Shown in pieces: positions 23,435 to 36,151 of a stretch of DNA of 64,000 bases. The stretch covers positions 142,249,801 to 142,313,800 of the forward strand of contig CM041779.1 of the NCBI GenBank assembly GCA_023374045.1, read 5' to 3'. The notes beneath the pieces are model-generated. The model ran no database searches. It was not told the DNA's origin and saw nothing but the letters and a program-made list of their open reading frames with translations. Numbering within the stretch: the first letter of the stretch is position 1; every line of letters begins with the position of its first letter. The translations under genes and the position numbers were made by a program. This DNA comes from Limonium bicolor (taxonomy: Eukaryota; Streptophyta; Magnoliopsida; Caryophyllales; Plumbaginaceae).

Positions 23435-23756
23435 GGACCGAACTTGCGACCGGACTTGCAAGTTCGGTCGAGCCAGATTTACAAAGACGGGAAAGCTTCT
23501 GGAATCGACCGGACTTGCGACCGGACATGCAAGTTCGGTCGGCCAGGAAAATTTCCGTCGAGCAAGCTACTGGAATGGACCGACCTTGCGACCGGACTTG
23601 CAAGGTCGGTCGGGCTAAAATCTTTCCGTTAAGTAACTTACTGGAATGGACCGACCTTGGGACCGGACTTGCAAGGTCGGTCGGCCCTGGAATTTTCACC
23701 CGATGTAACCTACTGACTCGGACCGAACTTGCAAGGTCGGTCGCAAGTTCGGTCGG
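23435..23756 (+). repeat. Hairpin array 2 of the element B 5' LTR, five covarying units
   Basis: Units near 23435-23470, 23507-23540, 23577-23612, 23648-23682 and 23720-23756 have arms of type gaccgaccttgc / gcaaggtcggtc or gaccgaacttgc / gcaagttcggtc. Lead-ins ctggaat or ctgactc precede each unit, as in element A. Unit spacing is about 71-72 bp. Confidence 0.85.
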
Positions 23757-25415
23757 GTCAAAACTTACAAAAAAAAAACTATAAGACTATGGTTAGTATG
23801 TATGTATGTATATGTATACCCACCTATACATACGTGCATATATGTGTAAGTAAACCACTGTTAAGTAATTAAAAGTAAGTAAATAAAATGTAAGTATAGG
23901 AATGTGAAGACCTAGTAAGTATGAATTAGGAAGGTAAGGGTAACCGAATTAAGTTAATGATAGTTAGATTAATGATTCGGTTGTATGTATATCATAGGAT
24001 TTGAATTGTGAATACCGGAGGAACGTTGGGATACAAGTACAACGGTGAAAGGTATGATTTCTTCATGCCCTGTATCCTAATCTGGTTACCCCGATTTGTG
24101 TGCTTATTTGACCACCTAAATAGATAAATGCATGAATCAGACTATATTGCACTTACCCGTGCGTGACTTATGTTGTGCTTGATATTTATTGTCTTGAGCA
24201 CTAGTTTGTATAATTCATGAAATATATGAATGAAGATGAATGGTATTCGAACCTTGTATTGTACTTGTGTAACGTATTGTACCTCGTATGTATGTGTATA
24301 TGTGTATTGTATTATTGTGGCTTGGATGTTGACTTGTGCTAATTCCTAACTATCTAACTCCTAACTTAAGTGAGTAAATTGGAATGAGTACAAGTCCGAT
24401 ATAGCTTCGGCCACGCGTGAGGATGCGGAGTCACAAGAGGTTGGCTGCAATTCCTGACTCTTAACTGGTCCGCGGCCCAAATCCCTTAAATGGGTAGCAT
24501 CCCGGATTGGTGAGTCAAGTAAATCCCGGAGGTGGGACGGAGTAGTCCCCAGGGCCGGAGGTCCCGACGACTTAACTTGAGTAAGAGTAAGAGTAAGTAA
24601 GTATGGATCCGTAAGTATGTATGAGTATGTATGCGTATGTATGAAGTACGAGTAAAAGAGAAATCTCCACCCGATTAACCCGGGTGGACCAATGAAGCTA
24701 ACAATATTGTATGTTGTGTATGAGATGTGTATGTGTAATTCGGAAGAGGTAAGTATGTATTGGTTGGTTTATATTGTATCCCTGGTATGTACTGGATTGT
24801 ATGTATGTACGTTGTGTGAGTAGTATTGTATCGTGTATAAAGCATGTATGCATGTATGTTTGTATGAAAACGAACCGCATGTATTCGACCAAGTGGTCGG
24901 CGTACCCTCACTAGCACGCGGGGTATGCGGTTATCATGCTCGGCGAAAGCTGGACCTTCGGGGACATTTTTTTAGTGTGCAGGTACCCGAAGCGGATATG
25001 GTCAAGGAAGAGACCGGAGGCACACCCTAGTAATTAGGAGTAAGTAGTTTGTGAGGAACGGGTAGTAAGTAGTCTCGTAGTGAGTACGTATGAACTTTGA
25101 AGAGGTAGTATATTTGTATAAGGATCTTAGTAAACTCGGTATGTGGATTATATTGTATGGTAGTTGAAGTATCGTATCGAATGGAAGAATGTAGCGTGTA
25201 TTGGTGTCTGAAATATATATGGTAGATATGTAATACTCGGGATTCCGGTCCATCAGACCGATGCTGTATGTAATAGGAGTAGCCTTGTTAGTCACGTGGG
25301 TGGCTAACGACATTGTATCACCCAATGTATGTAAGTAGGTATCCGCTGCGTGTATCTGATGAGTAAGGAGATTGGACGTTAATGACTGTATTAATAGTAG
25401 GGGTGTTACAAAAAG

Positions 25416-25428
25416 TGGTATCAGAGCG
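25416..25428 (+). other. Primer-binding site, initiator-Met tRNA (element B)
   Basis: tggtatcagagcg, five bases (aaaag) after the 5' LTR, identical to element A. Confidence 0.92.
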
Positions 25429-26371
25429 ATTGATGACTGGAAATACCGAGTCTAGGAAATACCGAGTTAGGAATTAGAAGCTTAGGGCTAAGGGCTGAGT
25501 GTTAGCATTAGAGATATGCTAGTTAGGAACTACCGGTGAGTACCGGATACCTACAATACCAGACCCGCCCTCCACATACCCTATTATATAACTTGGGAAA
25601 GGATGCCAGAGAGAGGAAAAGCCCTCTCACACTCGGGAAAACCCGATCTGGCAGTTGTGAAGCAATCACACGGTAAACAAGAACCGACATGTAGTAGATT
25701 CCAAGAACTGGAAGTCCCGGAGATAGTTCCCGGTTGAACCACAACCCCGCACGTAATAGCGGTAGAATGAGCACTCCAACCACGAGGAGGCTATAACTTG
25801 CTACAGCATGGGGCGACCTGCTTAGCAGTCGTGAAACCTAGCTGGTCAACCAACCGCAGGACAGAAGCACTAACCGTGCAACGGAATGAAAAAGGGAGCA
25901 GTAACGGAAACCGAGACACAAGTCTACGGGATAGTAATACTTGAATAATACCACCAACGGTATGCTAGCTGACTAAGAACATAGTCGGAAGAGATTAACT
26001 CCAAATTACAACGCCACTAAGGTTGCAATACTTGGCCAATATAGCATGGACAACTACAAGAACAACCATGAGATATAAACCGATAGGACTACGAGAGTAG
26101 TGCCTAAACAAGGAAGGCTCAGTAACCACCACAGATGTGTGGGAACGAGCCACCAGGAACGACACTAAACCAAATAGAACGGGAACCTCCAAGGAGTGGA
26201 GGAGTACCCAGATCTACGACAGCCATGTCTAGACCACCAAGAAGCTACCTAAGGAGCGAGTATATCAATTATAGATCTATAAGATCGAGGGAGGCGCCAA
26301 CAAGACTAACAAACACAAATGGAAACCCTACCAAGATTGGTATAAGACTACCCAAAAACCACCAGTACTAC

Positions 26372-26391
26372 GCACTTGCCACGGCAAGTGC
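26372..26391 (+). other. Conserved internal hairpin 1 (element B)
   Basis: gcacttgc-cacg-gcaagtgc. The stem is identical to element A's 6743-6762 and two of four loop bases differ. Confidence 0.7.
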
Positions 26392-29300
26392 AGTAAGGAC
26401 AGAGATACGTAAAGAAACTCTAACACATCACAGGTACATAGTAATGTACCGTGACTACAAGGAAGCAACTATGGGATCACAAATCTTGAGACTGAAGGAA
26501 TGGAACCTTGGAAAGGCCTAATGGCCCGACCACTGTATTTAGAACATACCAGTAGCGAGAAGCTAGACTTGGTCAAGATTTCGAACATGGCTATGCCATG
26601 AAGAACTTCACCAATTTTTCTTTCAAAACCACAAACTTTTCTTTTAAAACCTTGGATTTAAAAAAAAAAACCAAACCAACAGAATTACGGTGAGTATCAT
26701 ACCATGATACAAGAGGAGTTGACAACAGAATACTTCACCTAGGCGTGTGCCGAACACTACGAGTGTACCCGTTACGGGATGTGGGACAACCGCACTCCGA
26801 AGGAGCTTGCGGGCCCGACATATAGTTGGGTAAGTGGTAACGTATCAATATGGTACCCCACGTATGTATACATGTAGTGTGCGACACACGGGAAGTAGTC
26901 AACTCCGTTCTACGGACCATGAGTGAGTTCAATCAGAACAGCTGGACACCTCAGACGAGCAAGTATCAAGGAACTCAGAGAACCCATCTGAAGATGAGGA
27001 ATAAGAACTAGGAAGTGCAAGAGCACATGCTAGTAAGTATAGACATTGGATATGTCTCAAATAATCCAAACAATACATGACAGCTGGAAGGTATACCCAG
27101 CCTAAACACAGTAAGGCAATCGCCTAACGTGAACACCACGATAAGAATTCCCAAGAGCAACCCCAAGATTACCACAAGTATACTCCATCATTGAAGGGAA
27201 TACCAAACCTAGTCTTAAACGCTAGGAACAAGCATAAACAGTCTACCCAAGGACGGGAGACGTCATGACCCAAAAGGGGAAAACTCAAGTACAACACCAC
27301 AAGAAGGTACAATGGACAACACGTCATCAGCATTAGCCGGATGTAACGGCATGCTTCAACAGCACTCAGGAGCAATCCTTGAAGGGTGTCTGCATTGCAA
27401 CAGTCGAACAACAGCGACATGCTAAAAGCACGAAAGTTAGAACGAACACTCGGTTAGGACCCGAAGGGATTTCACTTAACAGGAAATGCCCTAAGATACT
27501 GAGAGACACTTATTAACACCATTTGCCTAAGAAGGTCTCCTATGAACGGAAGCGTGATGCCACGAATTACCACGGAGCCCAATAATACCTCCAACCCACG
27601 ACAGTATACATGGAGTGGAAACATGTATAAGCAGCTTGCAAAGAGCATAGCTTGCAGCAGTATGGCTCTAAAGCCATAAACCTGATGCGTTGTGTAACCT
27701 TAAAACGGTTGCAAAACCCACACCATTACTAACAAGACTTACAAGAAATATTGCCTCACACGACAAGAAATCAACAACTGGACCATCAATTCCAAAACCA
27801 ACATCCTGAGTGGCTTGGAGTAATGGCCAACTCAATGTCACTGTCACTAGGGCACCAGCCTAGCATACAGTTGACAAGCTTTTAACTACCCTTCATGCCT
27901 ACTGTAGCAACAATAACACGGAGGCATAAGAATCAGGATAACGCCAAATTGGCCTAGTCCACACTCGGACACTATGAGAACTCAAGTGAAGGTACCCCTC
28001 GTTAACCAAAGACCACCAATGTGGTGAAGATGTGAACCCTTAGGGAAGGCTTCCATCTACTACAACAATTAAGCCTACGCATATGGATATTGCCAAGAGG
28101 CGATGAAACAAGGACAAGACGTTCCAAACCATCACAACTTAAAGCAGTAAGTATACTCCATATGCAGTACACAAGCAGGTACCAACATGGTAAACCTTGT
28201 CATGAGACCTATGAGTGGCAACAACCTCTCAACCAGAATTTCATCTATCAATAATAGAACGGGACCAGAAAACCCTTGAAGTTCCTTGGGATGTCCCGGT
28301 GAGGCACATACAAGAATAAACTACACAGCTAGAGCCTAACATTAGTGCTCAGCACTGGAAAGACAGTAATTGTCAAAACAATCAACGGGAATGCACATTG
28401 CACACCATGAATGACCAGCGCTCAAGAGAGCTTGTAACCCGATAAATTACTTCATCCATTATCAACCAAGATACTTGGTAAATTATATCATAAATGATGA
28501 TAAAATGTGAGATAAGCTAACCTACACATAAAACGTAAGTTGAATAATACATCTCCACATTGGGAAATAATCACATCACGGTATGCTACGACAACCGTCA
28601 TACACACGAACAGGGAAACCCTCAGTGTACGCACCATAAGGAAATGGTGCCAATGACAATGGCAATAAGTAAAAAGGAACTATCACAGTAACAGAAACAG
28701 TAAAAACAATGTTGTACAATGAGTAAGAATACGGTGCGCAACAGGCGACCGCTATGAGGGAGTAGTTAGGCAATAACACGGAGTATAAGTATGAGATGAC
28801 ACACAGAAATATTCTTTCCTATCATAAGTGACTTACTGTCAAGCGTTTACGCCTCTGCACTCTGTATGACTGAGTGTTTTGGCATTGCACTGTTCAGCTA
28901 ATGATCTAATGAGATGGCTGGGATATGGAGAATGTAAACCGTAGTAAATCTTCTTTTCACCAAACATGGCATAAGCCAGTTAAGCAAGCTTAGCAACAAC
29001 CGTGCGGCCTAAGGCCAAAGAAGCACGAAGTGCGTAACACACACTAACAATCAAGATGTGAATTCCATCGGAATAAAAGGTGAAAGAAGATGTAAGGAAG
29101 TCACTAGGACCGACGCATATCAATGCAAGGTCATACAAGTAAAGAACACTTGTACTGAACCAGAAGAACTGGTATGATTTAAAAGCTAGTGACAACAGAG
29201 GAAGTACTACAACTAAGTAGTGACTTAACCTCGCCTGAAAATAAGTCGGAGGAACTTAACGAATAATCGTGGAAGCACGAATAGCATGTGCAGTAGATTA

Positions 29301-29732
29301 CCAGAGAGCTGGTTATAAATCTTAACTCGTTGAGTTCAAACACGGTAAAAGAATACCGCAGTTGTTTAGTAAACCTTATTCCCATAATATACGGATGAGA
29401 AGGTGATGTATAGCACATTAATGATAACACGAAGGGTAAGTAACCCGAGTTATCAGGGTCGCGCAGCAGAAGCTAGTGGGCCCTAGCTAGGAGATAATAT
29501 ACCTAGTAAGTATAGTAGAATGGCTGTTAATGCCGTGAAGCCTAATAGGCTGGAACCAAATTAATTATGAGTTAGATAAACTCATATAGGAATTCTTGGT
29601 GCAAAGACTAAACCATTGGTATGGTTAAGACCCTTTGACCAGAGCATATTCTATAGTATACCGTAGTGAAGCTAAACGCTTCAGTTTGCCCAAACGGATT
29701 AAACCAATGTTTAATAATAATAACATATGGTA

Positions 29733-29769
29733 GATTACGTGGGCGTAATCCCTTTTAAGGGGGGTAGAG
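29733..29769 (+). other. Conserved hairpin 2 and internal polypurine-tract-like run (element B)
   Basis: gattacg-tggg-cgtaatc followed by cttttaaggggggtagagcg. Stem and purine tract match element A base for base over most of their length, although the flanks differ. Confidence 0.65.
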
Positions 29770-30970
29770 CGAAAACCGCTTAATGTAAGTTTTGAATAAT
29801 AAAACACTTAAACCATAATGTGCATAGCACAAATGAGAACCAAATTGATGATTGATACTATGTTAAACAAACATAAGTACTCATTCACACTGTAATTATG
29901 GTAATTAGGCATTAGACATGCAAATACCATATGAGGAGTATACCCATCTTGTAACATCAATGTAAGAGTATTAGTAAAAGAAAAGTAATGAGTAGTGGAC
30001 GGAGCTCCACAAGTATCGTAACCTTTGAAGAAGTAGTACGAAATGAACGAGGATAGTAGACGAATGAAGTTTATGAGTAGCGGAATCGTAAGTAAAATAT
30101 TTGAAACAATTGTAGTCAACTAAACCTTATAAAGGTAGTATTCCTTAGTTAGAATATAGGATATGATGGGGAGTAATGGATGGAAGTAGTGAAGGTTGAG
30201 GAAATGAGCATTAGGATTGAACCATGGAGTAAAGCATTTGGGAAATAGAGTGAGGATGATTGATGGACTGATTCCATCCTTTGGAGATGTATGAATGACT
30301 AGGAAGAGTAAAAAGATAAAACATGAAAATAATTGAATTAATTGCTTGTTTGAAACTGAGGTGGGAAGTCGAACTTGATCCTGATCAGATCAAGGGAAAC
30401 CAAACACAAATTGGGGTGGAAAGATAGTTCAACACTGATGCTGATCACATCAGGGTCGAATGATTCTCGAAGCTCCCCTCAAGTGGTCACAAGAATCACA
30501 CATAGGATAGAAGTAATGAATATAAATTGGAATTTGGAGTTGTATGTTTTAGAAAAATTTTAATTGGTAGTGGTGAAAGAATTTCCTTAGTATGGAGAAT
30601 GAGGATCTGCTAGAAGTGTGTACCGAAGAAGATAGTAAGGTAGTATGTTGTATTATTCCAAGGGCAGCGGGACATAGAGGAGTCCCGTGTCTAGATGACC
30701 TGAGTGCCTGCGGGATTGTATTGTGTATTGCATTGCTTTGGGGATAGCTTTGCACTGTAAGTATGTATGAATTTTGTGAAGAGGAACCGGATGGTTGACA
30801 GTAATATGGATTTGAGTAAGTATTGTACATTGGCATGATAGGGAAAGGAGAAACCTTGAGTAATGGACGTGGGAATTAGCAAGGAGGAAGAATGTATGAC
30901 CACGGTATTAGACATGTAAGAATGAGTAAGCATTGTAAACCCATAACCTCGAACAACTTTGAGGACAAAG

Positions 30971-30988
30971 TTCTTAAGGGGGGCAGAT
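30971..30988 (+). other. Polypurine tract (element B)
   Basis: ttcttaaggggggcagat immediately before the TG of the 3' LTR. Confidence 0.85.
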
Positions 30989-33900
30989 TGAAATACCCCG
31001 ACCTTAAATATGGCGATTAAAATTATCCTAATGGGTATTTAAGAGCCTAGTAATGATTAAGTAATATTGGTAAGGAAAAATAAATCCAAAAGAAATAAAG
31101 AAACGCTTAAAAAGCGTAAAACGCTAAATAAGCGTTAAACAACCATAGGAGGTATAAGACCTCGGTTAGCGTAATATAAGGATTCTAAAGGCTTAATTAA
31201 GCCTAAATAAATATTAGGGAACAAATCCCGAAGGAAACAGATCCTTAAAATGGATTAAAAACACTAATGAACACTAAAGCGCGTTTTTCGAGGTAACCGG
31301 GAAAACGTGTCTTTAAGCGGGTCAAATAGACTCGTAACAATTTTGGTCAACTAAATAATCATTAATAAATATTAGTGAAGCTTTAGAACCAATAAAATCA
31401 ATAAAACGAGAAATTAGTAAAAACTGTCAAAAACGGGAACTTGTGGGGTAGAAATATAAATAACACAAACTTATGTGTCCAATAATGTAAAAAGAATTTT
31501 TCAAAACCCATATGGGTCTGGTGCTGTCCGATTTTATCCCTCACACACCCCTCTCTTATTTACTAAACAACAAAAACAATAAAGTAAAAACACCCACCTT
31601 ACTTTATTACTCTCATATTCTCTCTCTCCTATCCCCATTTCTCCCTCACGTACAGACCCCCCCATCCTCCTCCTCTCTATTTCTTTTCTTCTCTGGTTGC
31701 TCTCTCAACCGATGGCCATGGAGGATTGAAACAAAACACAAAAACTCAACTTCTCTCCTCTTGTAACCCACTCAAATCTCTTCCAAAAATTACAAAAATT
31801 ACACCATTGTAATCCTCTCACCAAGAGCTACGTTTCTATCTTTCCAAAATTCGAAAACACACATTTTCGTTTTTATGGGTATACCCCATTTGGAGTTTCA
31901 AGACCACCATTAGAGCCACCTTGTTCTCCTTGTTCTTTTGAGGTAAAAATCTCTTCGAAACTCCATTGTTTTTCTAGCCTTAAAGGCAAAACGAATTTGA
32001 ACTAAACCCTTGTTTGGTTCCTCTTGTACCCAGCCGGTTTTGGCTTCTTTGAAGGGGTGGAAACCTTGTTCTTAAACTCCTCTAAGTTTCATCTACTCCC
32101 TTGCAAGGTAATGAAACTCCTAAACCCTAGAATATACATTAAAAGCTTAAGTAATGTTAGGGTTAGTTTTTAGTATTGAATGGTGTATTTATGAATGGGT
32201 TGTAATGTTAGATTGTTGAGAAACTATAACCGGTAGAGGGAGAAGGAAAGAAGCAAAGAAGAACAAGCAAACCAAGAAGAAGAGAAAAGAAAAGGAAAAC
32301 AAGAACAAGGTAAATTACCTCTGTTCAGTTTGTGTATAATGCGTGGGTGTGTGAGCAAGTGTAATGTCTTAGTAAATGTAAGACCAATATGACCGTAGCA
32401 AAGAAATGAGCGTATAACTAGCATTAGTGAATTGTTGAGTTAGAATCTGTCAAAGAAACAAATAATGAGCTGCTGTAAACGTGAGTTTGCATCTGAATGC
32501 ATATACATATATAAACTGATGCAGGTTGAATGAGTTTTCATGTGTGAGCAAATGAATGTGTGAAAACCTTAAGTTTTAGGGGACACCATGTCAAAATTTA
32601 GAGAGGAAACTATCTTGATTAGGAGCTGGTAACATTTGCGAAAGAAAGAAAAGAAAGAAACAGAAGCAGCAGCAGCTCGAACTCTGCAACAGAAAGGAAG
32701 AAAAGAATGAAATAGTGGAAATGGTGAGATATCAGTAGGTTGGGGGAATTGAGTTTCGGTGATGGATTTAGGTAGGTTAGACATTAAATGAGTAGTTAAG
32801 CATGTAATATCAAGATTAGAAACCATTAGGAAGTGATTAGAGGAAGAAGAGAATGAAACAGAGCATGGAAAATGTTTCAGTCGTAGCAGATCACTGTTGG
32901 TCCGGGACTTAGGTCTTGTATGAAGTCCCGGACCAACCACTCAAAACTAACCGAGAGTTGCAATTCACTAAGGGTCCGGGACTTACCTCTGGTATAAGGT
33001 CCCGGACCACTAGACAAAAACCATTCGAGAGTTCAGCCACTCATGGTCCGGGACTACCTTGTGTACGAGGTCCCGGACCAACACCAAATTTCACCCGAGA
33101 GGAATTTTAAATGGGCTGTAAGTTAAGGCTTTGTTTGGGGATGGTTGTATAAGTTGCATAAGACTTAATTAATCATAATTAAGAGTAATTAGGAGTATAA
33201 ACAAGCTAGAATAAGAATGAGAAGTAAGTGAAGAATGGAAATGAAATTGTACAAGTAAGGATTAGTAAGTATGTAAGGTGGATGAACTAAGGCAATTTGC
33301 AGGGCCTAGGTAGTGTTTAGACAGGTGAGATTACATGTAAGAAGATTGGAGAAACAATGGGTAAGTATGGGACTGAAAACAGAAGTAAAAATGCAAATAC
33401 TGGGCCGGACCGAACTTGCGACCGGACTTGCAAGTTCGGTCGAGCCCAGATTTACAAAGACGGGAAAGCTTCTGGAATCGACCGGACTTGCGACCGGACA
33501 TGCAAGTTCGGTCGGCCAGGAAAATTTCCGTCGAGCAAGCTACTGGAATGGACCGACCTTGCGACCGGACTTGCAAGGTCGGTCGGGCTAAAATCTTTCC
33601 GTTAAGTAACTTACTGGAATGGACCGACCTTGGGACCGGACTTGCAAGGTCGGTCGGCCCTGGAATTTTCACCCGATGTAACCTACTGACTCGGACCGAA
33701 CTTGCAAGGTCGGTCGCAAGTTCGGTCGGGTCAAAACTTACAAAAAAAAAACTATAAGACTATGGTTAGTATATGTATGTATGTATATGTATACCCACCT
33801 ACACATACGTGCATATATGTGTAAGTAAACCACTGTTAAGTAATTAAAAGTAAGTAAATAAAATGTAAGTATAGGAATGTGAAGACCTAGTAAGTATGAA

Positions 33901-35388
33901 TTAGGAAGCGTAAGGGTAACCGAATTAAGTTAATGATAGTTAGATTAATGATTCGGTTGTATGTATATCATAGGATTTGAATTGTGAATACCGGAGGAAC
34001 GTTGGGATACAAGTACAACGGTGAAAGGTATGATTTCTTCATGCCCTGTATCCTAATCTGGTTACCCCGATTTGTGTGCTTATTTGACCACCTAAATAAG
34101 ATAAATGCATGAATCGGACTATATTGCACTTACCCGTGCGTGACTTATGTTGTGCTTGATATTTATTGTCTTGAGCACTAGTTTGTATAATTCATGAAAT
34201 ATATGAATGAAGATGAATGGTATTCGAACCTCGTATTGTACTTGTGTAACGTATTGTACCTCGTATGTATGTGTATATGTGTATTGTATTATTGTGGCTT
34301 GGATTGACTTGTGCTAATTCCTAACTATCTAACTCCTAACTTAAGTGAGTAAATTGGAATGAGTACAAGTCCGATATAGCTTCGGCCACGCGTGAGGATG
34401 CGGAGTCACAAGAGGTTGGCTGCAATTCCTGACTCTTAACTGGTCCGCGGCCCAAATCCCTTAAATGGGTAGCATCCCGGATTGGTGAGTCAAGTAAATC
34501 CCGGAGGTGGGACGGAGTAGTCCCAGGGCCGGAGGTCCCGACGACTTAACTTGAGTAAGAGTAAGAGTAAGTAAGTATGGATCCGTAAGTATGTATGAGT
34601 ATGTATGCGTATGTATGAAGTAACGAGTAAAAGAGAAATCTCCACCCGATTAACCCGGGTGGACCAATGAAGCTAACAATATTGTATGTTGTGTATGAGA
34701 AGTGTATGTGTAATTCGGAAGAGGTAAGTATGTATTGGTTGGTTTATATTGTATCCCTGGTATGTACTGGATTGTATGTATGTACGTTGTGTGAGTAGTA
34801 TTGTATCGTGTATAAGAGCATGTATGCATGTATGTTTGTATGAAAACGAACCGCATGTATTCGACCAAGTGGTCGGCGTACCCTCACTAGCACGCGAGGT
34901 ATGCGGTTATCATGCTCGGCGAGAGCTGACCCTTCGGGGGACATTTTTTTTAGTGTGCAGGTACCCGAAGCGGATATGGTCAAGGAAGAGACCGGAGGCA
35001 CACCCTAGTAATTAGGAGTAAGTAGTTTGTGAGGAACGGGTAGTAAGTAGTCTCGTAGTGAGTACGTATGAACTTTGAAGAGGTAGTATATTTGTATAAG
35101 GATCTTAGTAAACTCGGTATGTGGATTATATTGTATGGTATTTGAAGTATCGTATCGAATGGAAGAATGTAGCGTGTATTGGTGTCTGAAATATATATGG
35201 TAGATATGTAATACTCGGGATTCCGGTCCATCAGACCGATGCTGTATGTAATAGGAGTAGCCTTGTTAGTCACGTGGGTGGCTAACGGCATTGTATCACC
35301 CAATGTATGTAAGTAGGTATCCGCTGCGTGTATCTGATGAGTAAGGAGATTGGACGTTAATGACTGTATTAATAGTAGGGGTGTTACA
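30989..35388 (+). repeat. Element B 3' LTR (4400 bp)
   Basis: Nearly identical to 21016-25410, including both hairpin arrays (32898-33078 and about 33407-33730). It is followed by aaaagtg, the bases that normally follow the 5' LTR (aaaag plus the first TG of the PBS), then by the TRIM. Confidence 0.93.
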
Positions 35389-35393
35389 AAAAG

Positions 35394-35831
35394 TGTGATA
35401 CCCAGTGTAGGGGTCACCTCCCACATCGATCGGGAGAGAGCACGAACCATGCCTTATAGGTGTGGGGATACTCTCCCCTTGTGAGACGCGTTTTGGGATG
35501 GTACCCAGGAACAAGTCCGTGCGGGCTGCGGTCCAAAGCGGACAATATCTCACATGTGGGTTAAGATTGGGCTGTTACAGATGGTATCAGAGCCAGGCCC
35601 AGGTCGGTGTGCCAGCGGGGACACTGGGCTCCCAAGGGGGTAGAGTGTGATACCCAGTGTAGGGGTCACCTCCCACATCGATCGGGAGAGAGCACGAACC
35701 ATGCCTTATAGGTGTGGGGATACTCTCCCCTTGTGAGACGCGTTTTGGGATGGTACCCAGGAACAAATCCGTGCGGGCTGCGGTCCAAAGCGGACAATAT
35801 CTCACATGTGGGTTAAGATTGGGCTGTTACA
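35394..35831 (+). mobile_element. TRIM (miniature LTR retrotransposon), 438 bp
   Basis: Two 186-bp LTRs (35394-35579 and 35646-35831; tgtgatacccagtg...ggctgttaca) differ by about one base (aacaagtcc versus aacaaatcc). They flank a 66-bp interior with PBS tggtatcagagcc (35582-35594) and a purine tract (aagggggtagag, 35634-35645). It has no coding capacity. The layout, with caaagcggacaatatct and gggctgttaca in the LTR and a short gggcccaggtcggtgtgcc-like interior, is one I recognise as recurring in eudicot TRIMs. It has no target duplication of its own: aaaag on the left, ataat on the right. Confidence 0.88.
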
Positions 35832-35964
35832 ATAATGGATATGTATCCACTTTACAGACATTCCCCGGACCATCCGTGGATGCTAATGACTGATTAGTTT
35901 GACATATGGAAATATAGTATGATGATTGCTTGCATGAGAAAGAACAAAATCAATATAAAGGATA

Positions 35965-36151
35965 TGTTAAAATGGGATATGAGTAGTAATTATGTGAGTG
36001 ATTTATAAGGGTATATATGAGTTGGCTACAATAACAAGGTCTTCCACTTTTAAGCTCAAGTGATGACAAAGGCTTAAAGTGCCAAGTTTTCAAGTCCATA
36101 TGACTTTGGAAGTTAGGTTGTTGGATACGTTACCCATGTGGGGGTGTTACA
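35965..36151 (+). repeat. Short solo-LTR relic (family S)
   Basis: It shares caacaaggtctt, gttttcaag and aggttgttgga, and a gttaca end, in the same order with the reverse complement of 40438-40634. Its first bases diverge, so the start is approximate. No target duplication found. Between 35837 and 35964 I see nothing. Confidence 0.5.

Larger units (their letters stand above)
21016..25410 (+). repeat. Element B 5' LTR (4395 bp)
   Basis: Runs from tgaaataccccaaac to ggggtgttaca. In order it contains nested cgctt/aagcg palindromes (21130-21175), a TATA-like tataaata (21482), a pyrimidine-rich leader (about 21630-21720), a first hairpin trio (22926-23106), a second hairpin array (23435-23756), (gtat)n-type simple repeats (24590-24660) and a tail homologous to element A's. 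All frames within it are incidental. Confidence 0.93.
25411..30988 (+). mobile_element. Element B internal domain, non-coding
   Basis: About 5.6 kb with no recognised domain. The longest frame here is 128 codons (26135-26521), and it spans the conserved hairpin 1 without resembling Gag. It is patchily homologous to 5790-11060. It retains the 23-bp motif (29453-29475), hairpin 2 with a purine tract (29733-29769), and a gatgctgatcacatcaggg box near 30437 that matches A near 10511. Base composition is not codon-like. Confidence 0.75.
21016..35831 (+). mobile_element. Element B: LARD-like LTR retrotransposon with a TRIM fused to its 3' end
   Basis: 5' LTR 21016-25410 (4395 bp), PBS 25416-25428, internal region 25411-30988, PPT 30971-30988 and 3' LTR 30989-35388 (4400 bp). 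The LTRs are nearly identical, so the insertion is young. The five bases before it are ataat. ataat does not follow the 3' LTR at 35389, but it does follow the TRIM that ends at 35831 (35832-35836). The whole composite thus appears to share one target duplication. The interior has no recognisable retroviral protein. Terminal sequences (tgaaatacccc...ggggtgttaca), PBS spacing and internal motifs mark it as a relative of element A. Confidence 0.85.

Noticed and set aside
23341..23784. 147-codon frame with repetitive Thr/Gly/Leu/Ala protein (and relatives at 33313-33757)
   Set aside because: It is translation of the GC-rich hairpin array, open in several frames on both strands at once.
34980..35450. 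156-codon minus-strand frame
   Set aside because: It runs across the LTR-TRIM junction, has no domain, and its LTR partner at 25002 is only partly open.
35296..35805. Two near-identical minus-strand frames
   Set aside because: They are the two LTRs of the TRIM read backwards.
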